DNA of 64,000 bases from Kitasatospora kifunensis (lineage in GTDB: Bacteria > Actinomycetota > Actinomycetes > Streptomycetales > Streptomycetaceae): the NCBI RefSeq assembly GCF_014203855.1, contig NZ_JACHJV010000001.1, positions 186,001 through 250,000 on the forward strand. The letters run 5' to 3'. The notes below the pieces were generated by a model. That model did no database searches, was not told the origin of the DNA, and worked only from the letters and a program-made list of their open reading frames with translations. The position numbers and the translations under genes are program-made. Below, piece by piece: positions 22,419 through 33,803 of the stretch (within the stretch, counting starts at the first letter, position 1; each line of letters begins with the position of its first letter).

Positions 22419-23165
22419 ATGACGCCTGAGATCGAGAGAATCTTCCAAGAGATCAAGAACATCCACGGGGAGCACTCCATCGAGAGAGTCGAGGAGATGC
22501 TCCGCCTCAACCGGAAGCAGCGGCACCCGCTTCAGGCCGGCGCGAAGTGGATCATGCCAGGCATCTCGCAGCTTCCCTGGCACGACCCTTACGGCCACCC
22601 CGAGATAGCGCCCGTCGTCCGCGCCTTCGAGGCGAACCACGCCACGATCAAGCGTGAGCTCCAGGAGGCCTGGACCGGCAGGAGCGAGGAGTTCTCGGAC
22701 TACGAGCACTACCTGTCCCGCCAGGCGGACTGGCAGGCGCTCTACCTGTTCCGGGACGGCGCACCCGTGCTGCCCTCCGCCGACATCGTCCCGACCGCGT
22801 TCAAGGTCCTGGACGAGTACGCCGTGCAGACGGAGAAGATCTGCCCGCTCCTGGAGAGCCACTTCTCCACCCTGCTGCCCGGTGCGAGCATCAGCCCGCA
22901 CTGCGACCTGTGGAACTTCAGCATCAACCTGCACCTCGCCGTCGACATCCCCGAAGGTTGTGGGATCACGGTCGCCGGCGAGACCCGGCAGTGGGAGGAG
23001 GGCTCCTGCCTGCTCTTCGACTACTCCTTCGAGCACGAGGCCTGGAACAAGGGCACCCGCCCGCGGACGGCCCTGCTGGTGGACCTCTGGCACCCCGAGA
23101 CCACGATCCCCGAGCGGGCCGCCCTGGTCCAGGTCATCACCGAGATCCGCAGGCTGATGGGCTGA
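22419..23165 (+). CDS. Aspartyl/asparaginyl beta-hydroxylase-family Fe(II)/2-oxoglutarate oxygenase
   Basis: The protein has 248 residues. The C-terminal half holds the family fold: the HxD motif in SPHCDLWNFS (about residues 167-176), the IPEGCGITV segment, and the distal His in FDYSFEHEAWN, with TALLVDLWHP closing the domain. These are the iron ligands of the Asp_Arg_Hydrox family. The Arg often found in the R-x-H-L segment is not obvious here (SINLHL). In an NRPS cluster such an enzyme usually beta-hydroxylates Asp or Asn, free or carrier-bound. Module 5 is predicted to load Asn, which fits. It follows the P450 on the same strand. Confidence 0.85.
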   Translation: MTPEIERIFQEIKNIHGEHSIERVEEMLRLNRKQRHPLQAGAKWIMPGISQLPWHDPYGHPEIAPVVRAFEANHATIKRELQEAWTGRSEEFSDYEHYLSRQADWQALYLFRDGAPVLPSADIVPTAFKVLDEYAVQTEKICPLLESHFSTLLPGASISPHCDLWNFSINLHLAVDIPEGCGITVAGETRQWEEGSCLLFDYSFEHEAWNKGTRPRTALLVDLWHPETTIPERAALVQVITEIRRLMG

Positions 23166-23180
23166 CACCGACGCAGTCAC

Positions 23181-23229
23181 GCGTGCGGAGCTGCCCCCCA
23201 GGCCTCGCCCGGGGGGCAGCTCCGCACGC
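23181..23229. terminator. Strong hairpin terminator after the hydroxylase gene
   Basis: The 19-base perfect arms at 23181-23199 and 23211-23229 begin GCGTGCGGAG and end TCCGCACGC. They enclose an 11-base loop 15 bases past the hydroxylase stop, between convergent operons. Confidence 0.85.
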
Positions 23230-23255
23230 GCCTGACCGACAAGAACGCAACGCCC

Positions 23256-23290
23256 GTGGGCTACGACCGTCGACAACGGTCGTAGCCCAC
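23256..23290. terminator. Second hairpin terminator, facing the dpg operon end
   Basis: The arms GTGGGCTACGACCGT (23256-23270) and ACGGTCGTAGCCCAC (23276-23290) pair perfectly around a five-base loop. It lies 24 bases past the dpgD stop and probably ends the minus-strand dpg transcript. Confidence 0.85.
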
Positions 23291-23314
23291 ACCCTTACCG
23301 GCACTGCGCCCTCC

Positions 23315-26278
<2,964 letters not shown>

Positions 26279-26279
<1 letters not shown>

Positions 26280-27448
26280 CACCATTGCACCAATGCGGTC
26301 TCGATGGTCGATCCGGGGCCCATGGTCATCAGGACTCCGTAGTCGCCGGCACTGGTGACCCCCTCCTGGAGCAGGCGCTCGTAGGAAAACAGGAAGGAAC
26401 CGCTCGACAGGTTGCCGTAGTCGCGCATGACGGCGATCGTGTGCCGCACGTCGTGGCGGGTCAGGCCGAGGTTGACCCGGATCGCGTCGATGACCTTCTT
26501 TCCGCCGGAGTGCACCAGCCACTGGCTGATGTCGCTGCGGCGCAGACCGGCACCGTCCAGCAGCCGGTCGACGACCTGCTCGGCGTTGGCGCCGACCACG
26601 TAGGGGACCTGCGGGTCGAGGTAGAAGCTGAACTTGCCGTGCGCGTCGTCCCAGTCGAAGCGCATCGCGTCCAGCGCCTCGGTGATGACCTGGCTGGCGA
26701 AGCCCAGGATGCGCGGGCCGCCCGAGCCCGCCGGCACGTCGGCGGGTGCGTACGCGGTGTCGGGCGAGTCCGCGATCAGCACGATGGCGGCCGCTCCGTC
26801 GCCGAAGAGACTGTTCACCACGGCGGTGCGCATCGTCCCGTCGATCACGTAGGCGGCCGAGCAGGCTTCCACGCACAGCATGACGGCGACCTTGCCCGGG
26901 TTCGCCACGGCCCAGGAGGCGGTGGCGTTGAGGGCGTTCAGGCCGGCGTTGCAGCCCATGCCCACCACGTCCACCCGGCTGGTCCTGGGGAGGATCCCCA
27001 TCTCGCGGATCAGGCGGGCGCTCAGACCCGGCACGAGGAAGCCGGTCGTGGTGGTGCAGCACAGGTAGTCGATGTCCGCCAGGTCGAGCCCGGCGTTCTC
27101 CAGGCAGGTCCGCACGGCGCGGGCTCCCATGTCGAGGGAGAGCCGCTCGTGCTTGGCGAGCAGTTCTCCCTGGGCCTCGGGGATGCAGTTCCCGTCGGCG
27201 TCCCGGGGCGGGATGGTGAGGAAGCGCCGCTCGATCGAGCTGTTGAGGAAGACCGAACGGACCTTGGGGTCCGTGATGTTGAAGATGTCGAGCAGCTCGC
27301 GCTGCGAGTAGGAGTTCTCCGTCGTGGCCGTACCGACGCTCACGATCCGGGCGGCGCCCAGGTCGTTCTTCCGGTCGGGCACCGGCAGTTCCAGCAGGCT
27401 GGTACCGGTACCGCTCAAGCCTGTGGTCATCGGAATGTCCACCCCCAC
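26279..27448 (-). CDS. dpgA: DpgA-like type III polyketide synthase (3,5-dihydroxyphenylacetyl-CoA synthase)
   Basis: This is a chalcone-synthase-fold protein of 389 residues. The catalytic triad is visible: Cys in GMGCNAGLNAL (about residue 173), His in WLVHSGGKK, and Asn in RDYGNLSSGS; GPG is near the C-terminus. DpgA joins four malonyl-CoA units into 3,5-dihydroxyphenylacetyl-CoA. It is the first gene of the dpgABCD operon. The GTG start at 27448 is tentative, because an ATG at 27430 (MTTGLSG) is also possible and neither has a strong ribosome binding site. The upstream gap to the aminotransferase carries tandem repeats. Confidence 0.96.
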
Positions 27449-27512
27449 ATCCGAGTCCTGCTGCGAATAAGGCGAATTGCTACTGGCAGCACGTCGATCA
27501 CTCTCCCGAGTC

Positions 27513-27597
27513 GGCGAGTTGGTGAATTGGTGAATTGGTGAGTTGGGCGCGTTGGGTGCGTTGGGTGCGTTGGGTGCGTTGGGTGCGTTGGGGCATT
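27513..27597. repeat. Short tandem repeats upstream of dpgA (8-bp and 9-bp units)
   Basis: In the 169-base gap between the aminotransferase stop and dpgA, three copies of AATTGGTG-like units are followed by about five copies of GTTGGGTGC. Nothing else is seen in the gap. It sits where a dpgA promoter could be. Confidence 0.8.
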
Positions 27598-27617
27598 GGC
27601 GCGTTGCCGAGCCGTGG

Positions 27618-28925
27618 TCAGTTCCGCACCTGGGATTCGGTCTTGATGAAGCGCGCCAGCCGTGCGACGCCCTCCACGATGTCGGCCTCTGTCAGATAGC
27701 TCACGGACAGCCGCAGGCTGTTCTCGCCGCCGCCTCGGGGATAGAAGTAGGACATGGGTGTCCAGATCACCCCGTGCTCCTCGGCGGAGCGCACCAGCGC
27801 GGCATTGTCCGCCGGGAACGGGACGTCGACGGAGAGGAAGAAGCCCCCGCTGGGCCTGTTCCAGCGCACGCCGAGGCCCGCCCGGTCCTCCTGCGGGAAC
27901 CAGGCGTCGAGTTCGCGCAGGACGGCCCGCATCGCGTCGCCGTAGTAGGCGGAGGTCTCGGTGTTGAGCTCCGAGGTCCGTCCGTCGACGGCGAGCAGCA
28001 TCCCGGCCACCGCGGCCTGGGCCAGCGGGGAGGTGTTCACCGTGATCATGCTCTTGATCTTGGTGAGTTCCGCCGCCAGCAGCCCCTGCTTGCCGTCCCG
28101 GTCGACGACGAGCTGATCGGCGACGACGAAGCCGACCCGGGCGCCGGGGAAGAGGGTCTTGGAGTAGGAACCCAGGTGGACGACCCGCTGCTCGCGGTCC
28201 AGGGACTTGAGGGTCGGCAGCTGCCGACCCGGGCTGACCATGCGGTAGGGGCTGTCCTCCAGGACGAGGATGTCCTCACGAGCGGCCAGGTCGAGGAGCT
28301 CTCGCCGTGCCGCCAGGTCCATGGTGGTCCCGGAGGGGTTCGAGTGGTCGGGAACGACGTAGAAGGCGCGGGGCCTGCGGCCACGCGCCCGTTCGGCCGC
28401 GATCGCGGCCGCGAGATCGGCGGGACGGAAACCGTCCGCGCCTTCCGCCACCGCAGTCGGCTCGAAGCCGAGCAGCCGGGCGGCTCCGGTGATGCCGACG
28501 TAGCAGGGGCTGGAGACCAGCAGCACGTCCTCGGGCTGCGCGAGGAGCGCGCGCAGCGAGAGGAACATCGCCTCCTGGCAGCCGACGGTGACCACGATGG
28601 ACTCGGGCCGCACGTCGATGGACTCGTCCTTGCGCAGCGAATCGGCGATCAGCTCGCGGATCTGCCCGCTGGTCGGGCCGTACTGGAAGAGCGCGTCGCG
28701 GATCTCGCCGGGTGAGGCACCGCGCTCGGCCAGGTGGTCCAGATAGCGGCGGATGTGGGTGAAGATCTGCTCGACGTCGAAGAAGCCGTCATAGGGACGG
28801 CCGGGGGCGAACGAGACCGCCTCGGGATACCGGTGGGTGATCTCGTTGAGGAAGTTCATGGTGTCCAGCACCGGGTCGGAGACGCTGGCATGCAACGCCT
28901 CCTTCTTCAGTCTGGTGGCGGGCAT
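27618..28925 (-). CDS. hpgT: PLP-dependent aminotransferase, HpgT/DpgT-like
   Basis: This is a fold-type I aminotransferase of 435 residues (class I/II, MocR-like core). The PLP-binding Lys sits in GSYSKTLFPGARVG, and the earlier PDHSNPSGTT and YGPTSG segments fit the family. In known clusters HpgT transaminates 3,5-dihydroxyphenylglyoxylate to Dpg (and hydroxyphenylglyoxylate to Hpg). Directly upstream of dpgA-D on the same strand, this gene supplies the missing last step of Dpg formation. The start ATG at 28925 has GGGAGG upstream. Because no HmaS or Hmo homologue is seen in the window, the substrate here is most likely the Dpg precursor. Confidence 0.9.
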   Translation of the reverse strand: MPATRLKKEALHASVSDPVLDTMNFLNEITHRYPEAVSFAPGRPYDGFFDVEQIFTHIRRYLDHLAERGASPGEIRDALFQYGPTSGQIRELIADSLRKDESIDVRPESIVVTVGCQEAMFLSLRALLAQPEDVLLVSSPCYVGITGAARLLGFEPTAVAEGADGFRPADLAAAIAAERARGRRPRAFYVVPDHSNPSGTTMDLAARRELLDLAAREDILVLEDSPYRMVSPGRQLPTLKSLDREQRVVHLGSYSKTLFPGARVGFVVADQLVVDRDGKQGLLAAELTKIKSMITVNTSPLAQAAVAGMLLAVDGRTSELNTETSAYYGDAMRAVLRELDAWFPQEDRAGLGVRWNRPSGGFFLSVDVPFPADNAALVRSAEEHGVIWTPMSYFYPRGGGENSLRLSVSYLTEADIVEGVARLARFIKTESQVRN

Positions 28926-28940
28926 GGGGGTACCTCCCAG

Positions 28941-28972
28941 AAGGCGGACAACCGGGTTCGGTTGTCCGCCTT
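28941..28972 (-). promoter_or_regulatory. Hairpin directly upstream of the aminotransferase start
   Basis: AAGGCGGACAACCG (28941-28954) and CGGTTGTCCGCCTT (28959-28972) form a perfect 14-base stem with a four-base loop. It ends a few bases before the GGGAGG ribosome binding site of the aminotransferase. It could be a terminator of the upstream gene or a leader attenuator; no U-tract follows. Confidence 0.6.
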
Positions 28973-29055
28973 CGTCCGTAGGAGCAATTCGTCCGTAGGA
29001 GCAATTCGTCCCTGGGAGCGGTTCGTCCCTGGGAGCGGTTCGTCCCTGGGACCAA
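28971..29055. repeat. Five 17-bp tandem repeats between the CmlA-like gene and the aminotransferase
   Basis: Units start at 28971, 28988, 29005, 29022 and 29039. The first two read TTCGTCCGTAGGAGCAA; the next two read TTCGTCCCTGGGAGCGG; the last is a close variant. They fill most of the 177-base gap between the two genes. Confidence 0.88.
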
Positions 29056-29061
29056 GGGGCC

Positions 29062-29103
29062 GACCAGGGCTGACGGCACGTGGGACTGCCGTCAGGGCTG
29101 GTC
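29062..29103 (-). terminator. Imperfect hairpin at the end of the CmlA-like gene
   Basis: GACCAGGGCTGACGGCA (29062-29078) pairs with TGCCGTCAGGGCTGGTC (29087-29103), with two mismatches. It abuts the stop codon of the CmlA-like gene. Confidence 0.55.
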
Positions 29104-30686
29104 TACCAGCGCCATTCCTGCTGGCCGTAGAGGTGCCCGGCCTTGATGTTGCGCTCCTTGCACCAGGTCATGAACTCCTCGATCTGCTTGATCTGGTAGG
29201 TGTCCTCGTGGTACGTCGTGGCCATGACGTGGCCCAGCCACGGCTCCTCGCCCATGGCGTAGACGTACGCCTCGGTGGCGCCCAGCTCGGTCATGATCGC
29301 GGCGGCCTGCTCGGCGTTCGAGCCGGAGAGCTTGCGCGAGTTGCTCATCTTCTTGGTCACCGGAACGGTGAGCAGCGCCTGGTACAGCCAGGTCAGCGGC
29401 GCGCCGTCGCACTCCATGCCGAGGAAGGCGATGTCGGCGGTGCCCAGGTGGTTCTTGATGTAGCGGTAGAGCGAGGGCTCGATGCCCGAGGAGTCGGCGC
29501 CGACGAACAGCTTCTTGCCGGCCAGCTCCACCCAGTAGGTCGACTTGGCGCGGATGTCCAGGTCGCAGTGCTCGCCGAGGAACGGGGTGGCGGTGACCTT
29601 GCCGCCGGGGAACGGGACCTCGTCGAAGTCGTCGACCTCGATGACCGGGAAGCCCTGGGCGCGGAGCATGAGCGCCATCGACGGGTCGCAGAGGTTGCCG
29701 CGCGAGGAGCGCGGGACCACGATCGCGCCGACCCGGCCGCGCAGCTGGAGCAGCGTCTCCAGGACGATGTGGTCCTGGTGCCCGTGGGTGATCAGGACCA
29801 GGTCGATGTAGTCGGGCAGGTCGTCCAGGGTGTACCGGTCGGTGGCGGTGCTGTCCGCGCTGATGAACGGGTCCGTGACGATCGCGGCCTCGGGCGTCTG
29901 CATCACCAGACAGGCGTGGCCGAAGTAGCGGATGCGGCCGCCGCCCTCGATGTGGCGGTCCTCCGCGCCGCTGGGACGGTCCGTCAGCATGCCGGACAGC
30001 TGGCGGGCCTGGGCGTCGTTCAGCTCCAGCGCCTCGCGCAGGTGGCTCAGCGTGGTGGCGGTGACGCGGCTCTTGAAGAGCTCCTCGAGCCCGGCGTGGC
30101 GGAACGGGATGTCCAGCTCCAGGACGTCCGGCGAGGGCAGGCGCGGGGTGCTCAGGATGAACGGGCGCTCGATGCCGGTCTCGAAGGAGAGCTGGACCGA
30201 CTGGCGGGCCTCCTGGTAGACGTCGCTCTTGTAGACGACCGGCTCCATGAAGCGCATCTGCGCCTGGTTGTCGGTGTCGTAGGCCAGCTCGATCAGACCG
30301 GCCAGCTCAGCGGGCATCTTCGGGTAGAGCGGCGTCAGGTCGAAGCCGGTCGCGTTCGCGCGCAGGGTCTCCTGACCCGAGGCGATCGCCTCGGCGAAAC
30401 GCAGCATCGGCGCCCGGTCGCGCTTGATCGTGGCGAGCAGGTCACGCACCTCATCGGCCCGCTCGGCGGCGATATTGATGAAGTAGCCGCCGCGCAGTTC
30501 CGGGTTGTTACTGGCCGCGACATGGACCTGCGGGTTCTGCAGATAGGACTCCAGCAGCGGCACCTGAAGGAATGCCAGATTCATCGCGGCCTGAACCGGC
30601 GCAATGGTATACGGCCAGGCGAAGAACCGGTCCACCAGCGGCTCGACAATGACCTTCGATCGCAGAAACAACGGCTGTTCAGCCAT
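29103..30686 (-). CDS. CmlA-type di-iron beta-hydroxylase for NRPS-bound amino acids (metallo-beta-lactamase fold)
   Basis: The protein has 527 residues: an N-terminal domain of about 240 residues that is not beta-lactamase-like, then an MBL-fold domain with the metal motif HGHQDH and a later FLGEHCDLDI segment. Overall length and two-domain layout match CmlA, the oxygenase that beta-hydroxylates aryl-amino acids on a carrier domain in chloramphenicol biosynthesis, and its homologues in other NRPS clusters. The start ATG has a GAGAGGGTGGG stretch upstream. It follows the SARP gene on the same strand. Its carrier-bound substrate is not known; an aromatic residue is a reasonable inference. A generic MBL hydrolase is less likely because of the large N-terminal domain. 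Confidence 0.85.
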   Translation of the reverse strand: MAEQPLFLRSKVIVEPLVDRFFAWPYTIAPVQAAMNLAFLQVPLLESYLQNPQVHVAASNNPELRGGYFINIAAERADEVRDLLATIKRDRAPMLRFAEAIASGQETLRANATGFDLTPLYPKMPAELAGLIELAYDTDNQAQMRFMEPVVYKSDVYQEARQSVQLSFETGIERPFILSTPRLPSPDVLELDIPFRHAGLEELFKSRVTATTLSHLREALELNDAQARQLSGMLTDRPSGAEDRHIEGGGRIRYFGHACLVMQTPEAAIVTDPFISADSTATDRYTLDDLPDYIDLVLITHGHQDHIVLETLLQLRGRVGAIVVPRSSRGNLCDPSMALMLRAQGFPVIEVDDFDEVPFPGGKVTATPFLGEHCDLDIRAKSTYWVELAGKKLFVGADSSGIEPSLYRYIKNHLGTADIAFLGMECDGAPLTWLYQALLTVPVTKKMSNSRKLSGSNAEQAAAIMTELGATEAYVYAMGEEPWLGHVMATTYHEDTYQIKQIEEFMTWCKERNIKAGHLYGQQEWRW

Positions 30687-30934
30687 CTGCTACCCACCCT
30701 CTCACAAGACCCAACACCATGGATCGACCCGGGGAGTGCGGATACCAACCAAGCTGGCAGCACACCGGACCGCAGGGACAAAGATGTGAAGTTCAAGACG
30801 TGGGCGTCGGCACGCCCCGTCTCGCAGCGCTCGAAGCGCTCATCTGCAGCACTATGACGTGGGCGTCGGCTGTCGATCAAGACTCTGCGGATCCGGGCCG
30901 CCGGCGGACGGGGTTATGCGGGAATGATGGAACG

Positions 30935-30979
30935 AATGCGCCGTTCAACTGCTGCTGGGCACCAGTTGAACGGCGCATT
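30935..30979. promoter_or_regulatory. Perfect 17-bp inverted repeat upstream of the CmlA-like gene
   Basis: Arms AATGCGCCGTTCAACTG (30935-30951) and CAGTTGAACGGCGCATT (30963-30979) surround an 11-base spacer. The inner nine bases equal those of the inverted repeat at 20836-20865. It lies about 80 bases past the SARP stop and 250 bases ahead of the CmlA-like start, so it could be an operator or the SARP terminator; the shared core favours an operator. A 15-base direct repeat GACGTGGGCGTCGGC also occurs at 30797-30811 and 30856-30870. The rest of the 375-base gap (30687-31061) shows no gene. Confidence 0.65.
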
Positions 30980-31061
30980 GATCGGCTCCGGAAGTCTTGA
31001 CAGTACGACTTCGGCCGTGCGGCAATGGAATTTAATTCCGGACCGACCGAGAGCGGCTCGC

Positions 31062-31829
31062 CTATCCCTCGGTGCGCAGCAGGCGTTGGCGCAGGAGTTG
31101 GAGTTCGGGGGCGGGGTCGAGGCCGAGTTCCTCGCAGAGGCGGGCGGCGAGTCTTCGGTAGAGGTCGAGGGCGTCGGCCTGGCGGCCCGAGCGTTGCAGG
31201 GCGAGCATCAGCTGGGCGGTGAAGCGGGCTCGCAAGGGGTGCTCGGCGACCAGGGCGGAGAGTTCGGGGACCACCTCGCGGTGGCGGTCCAGCCCGAGTT
31301 CGAGTTCCAGGCAGTTCTCCCAGCAGGCCAGCCGCTGCTCGTCCAGGCCCACCGCGCCGGCCGTCAGCGGGCGGCCCGCCTGGCGGTTGCCGTCGGCCAG
31401 GCCGCCGAGTGCGGGGCCGCGCCACAGATCCAGCGCCGCACGGTACTCGCCGACGGCCAGGGCGTGCTCGCCCGCCCGCTGCGCGCGGTGTGCGCAAGCC
31501 AGGTGCGCGGCGAACACCTGGGCGTCCAACTTCCGTTCCTGCAGGGTGAGTCGGTAACCGGGTCCGTCCGTGCTGATCAGATCCGCGACCCGTCCGCCGG
31601 CCGCCTCGGTGAAGCTGCGGCGCAGCCCGGCCGCCAGGTTGCGGACCTGACGGCCGGCGGTGGCCGGTGGCCGCTCGCCCCAGACGGCGTCCACCAACCG
31701 CCCGATCGGTACCACGGTGTTGGCGTTGAGCAGCAGCATCGCCAAGAGCCGTTCCTGCCGGGAGCCGGCCAGCCGCACCCGGACACCGTCGGCCCAAATT
31801 TCAAGGCTCCCCAGGATCTTGAATTCCAT
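31062..31829 (-). CDS. SARP-family transcriptional regulator (cluster activator)
   Basis: The protein has 255 residues. It begins MEFKILGSLEIWADG, with an OmpR-type winged helix (RQERLLAMLLLNANTVV, VDAVWGERPP) in the first 100 residues and a bacterial transcriptional activation domain with the typical LYRRLAARLCEELGLDPAPEL end. SARPs are small Streptomyces activators of antibiotic clusters and bind direct repeats near -35. ATG at 31829 was chosen because GAAGAGG precedes it and the family begins here; an in-frame extension to 31979 is not supported. It is the likely pathway-specific activator of the NRPS/Dpg genes. Confidence 0.93.
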   Translation of the reverse strand: MEFKILGSLEIWADGVRVRLAGSRQERLLAMLLLNANTVVPIGRLVDAVWGERPPATAGRQVRNLAAGLRRSFTEAAGGRVADLISTDGPGYRLTLQERKLDAQVFAAHLACAHRAQRAGEHALAVGEYRAALDLWRGPALGGLADGNRQAGRPLTAGAVGLDEQRLACWENCLELELGLDRHREVVPELSALVAEHPLRARFTAQLMLALQRSGRQADALDLYRRLAARLCEELGLDPAPELQLLRQRLLRTEG

Positions 31830-32005
31830 GGCCCTCTTCGCGATCGGTTCAACGAGGCTCTGGCATATGCGCACCTGTGTGCGGAGCGTGCCCAGAACGT
31901 GACGAAACCATGCCAGAAGATTCCCGCGGTCTGGCAGGGTCTGCTGGCGGCGGGGCGAGCCGCGCCGCTGCAACGTCAACCCAGCCCGTATCTCAAGGAG
32001 TTGTC

Positions 32006-32584
32006 ATGAAACGCAGGAACCGCTTCGGTGCGGCCGTCGCACTGGCCACGGCCCTGGCCCTGGTGCCGCTCGCCGCCGCCCCGTCCCAGGCCGCCCAGGC
32101 GAGGTCCGCCGAACCCGCCGATGTGGCCACCCACAACGGGATGACCTGGCGGGTGCTCGGCGGCGGACCGGGCGGCACGATCCACGTCGGCGCCCCGACC
32201 ACCGCCGAGAGCAACCCGTACAGCGGCGACACGCCGGCCAACACCGTGCTGCCCGTCCTGTGCATCTACAGCTACGCCAACCTGCCGGTCCCCGCCGGGA
32301 TCACGCCCGACTTCTACGACGGTTGGACCGCCAAGCCCATCGCGGTGACGCAGCCCTTGAGCGGCACCCTGATGACCAGCCGGGCGGCGGCCGACGGCCT
32401 CTGCTCCGACCGCTTCGGCTGGGGCTGGCGGGAGGCGGAGTTCCACGACGGCCACTACGGCCCGAACAACTCCGAGGTCGGCGGCTGGACCTTCTGGGGC
32501 CTGAGCCCGTACCTGGCCCTCGGCGTCACCACCAGCCGGTTCTGGGTGGCCATCGACGACCAGAGCGCCAACCCCTGGAACTGA
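32006..32584 (+). CDS. Secreted hypothetical protein
   Basis: The product has 192 residues with a clear signal peptide: MKRRNR, a long hydrophobic Ala/Leu stretch, and an APSQAAQA cleavage region. The mature part has two Cys, and is rich in Gly, Trp and Asp (for instance FGWGWREAEFHDGHYG). I do not recognise a family. AAGGAG lies six bases before the ATG. It diverges from the SARP gene with a 176-base gap between the starts, and it may or may not belong to the cluster. Confidence 0.75.
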   Translation: MKRRNRFGAAVALATALALVPLAAAPSQAAQARSAEPADVATHNGMTWRVLGGGPGGTIHVGAPTTAESNPYSGDTPANTVLPVLCIYSYANLPVPAGITPDFYDGWTAKPIAVTQPLSGTLMTSRAAADGLCSDRFGWGWREAEFHDGHYGPNNSEVGGWTFWGLSPYLALGVTTSRFWVAIDDQSANPWN

Positions 32585-32626
32585 CACCGGACGCGTCGCC
32601 CTGCCCGGCAGCCGCCCGATCAGCGG

Positions 32627-33592
32627 TCAGAGCCAGCCGCGCCGGGCGGCCTGGACGCCGCCCTGGAAACGGGTGGTGGCCCCCATCCTGGCCAGCAGGG
32701 CGGAGACCCGGCGCACCACGGTGCGCCGGCCCAGGCCCAGGCGTCGGGCGATCGCGTCGTCCGTGGCGCCGCTGGCCATCAGGGTGAGGATCTGCCGGTC
32801 CCGGGCGTCGATCTGGGTGTCGGCGCCCGCCACCGACACCGGAACGGCCAGCCGCCACAGGGCGTCGAAGACGTTCGCCAGGGCCCGGAACAGGCTGGAG
32901 GGGCGGATCAGCAGCGCGATCACGCCGTGGTGGTCGTCGGCGGCGAGGGTCACGATCGCCAACTCGCCGTCGGCGATGGCGAGCTTCATCGGAGGCTCGT
33001 CCAAGGTCCGTGCCTGCTCCCCGGCTTCGATCATGCGCGCCATGTTGGGGCCGGCTATCGGGTCGTCGAAGGCGGTCCCGTGGTAGATGACGCGGTAGAC
33101 GACACCACTGGCCATCCGCTCGCGCTGCAGCGACTCCTGATCGGGGTAGTACTCGGGGCTCCCGGAGTACGGGGGCATGTCGATGACCCGCATCTCGCGG
33201 CGCGCGGACTGCTGAAGGTGCCGGACGGCCGCCAGGACGCGGGTGGAGCCCTCGACGACCTCCAAGGCGCCGTAGTGGCCGGCATCCCTGCGGGCGAAGC
33301 GGTAGAGCCGTTCCAGCTCCGCCCCGGCCTGCCGCAGGCCCGCCCGGCGGACGGCGTCGCGCTGGAGCAGCGCCTCGACGAGCTGCGCGGGCGGCACCGC
33401 GTCCCAGGCCCGGGAGTCGGGATCGATCGCCACCACGGCGTCCTCGGCCGCGAGTTCCTTCAGCGTCGTCAGGACGGCGGCCTCGCTCAGCCCGGCCCGC
33501 GCCGCCAACTCGCCGGTCGATGCCCGTGGGTGACCGACCAACGAGCGATAGACGCGTCCACAGTCGGAGTCAGGGTCCAACACCTCGTCCAC
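32627..33592 (-). CDS. TrmB/LuxR-type transcriptional regulator
   Basis: The protein has 321 residues. An N-terminal winged-helix resembling TrmB (HPRASTGELAARAGLSEAAV) is followed by a sensor-like middle and a C-terminal LuxR-type helix-turn-helix (DRQILTLMASGATDDAIARRLGLGRRTVVRRVSALLARMG). Streptomyces carry many such one-component regulators, often of unknown target. It is convergent with the secreted protein and diverges from the lectin-toxin-like gene at 33804, so that gene is a possible target. Confidence 0.85.
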   Translation of the reverse strand: MDEVLDPDSDCGRVYRSLVGHPRASTGELAARAGLSEAAVLTTLKELAAEDAVVAIDPDSRAWDAVPPAQLVEALLQRDAVRRAGLRQAGAELERLYRFARRDAGHYGALEVVEGSTRVLAAVRHLQQSARREMRVIDMPPYSGSPEYYPDQESLQRERMASGVVYRVIYHGTAFDDPIAGPNMARMIEAGEQARTLDEPPMKLAIADGELAIVTLAADDHHGVIALLIRPSSLFRALANVFDALWRLAVPVSVAGADTQIDARDRQILTLMASGATDDAIARRLGLGRRTVVRRVSALLARMGATTRFQGGVQAARRGWL

Positions 33593-33803
33593 GCCGCCCC
33601 CATCGCCATCGCCGCCGTGCCGATCTCCGTAGCCGAGCCACTGCGGTCAGTGACTCGACCCGGCCAGCGGCAGCCTACCGTGCGGCAGGCGCACTTGTGC
33701 CGATGGCCCAGATGCGCCAGGGCCCGCTCTGGCGCTCGCCGGGGCGCCACGGTGAGATTGTCGGTGTCCGGACAATCAGCGGAACGGAAGAGAGGACCCA
33801 CCT

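Noticed and set aside
29103..30686. Metallo-beta-lactamase resistance enzyme
   Set aside because: The MBL motif is present, but the 240-residue N-terminal domain and overall length match the CmlA oxygenases instead.
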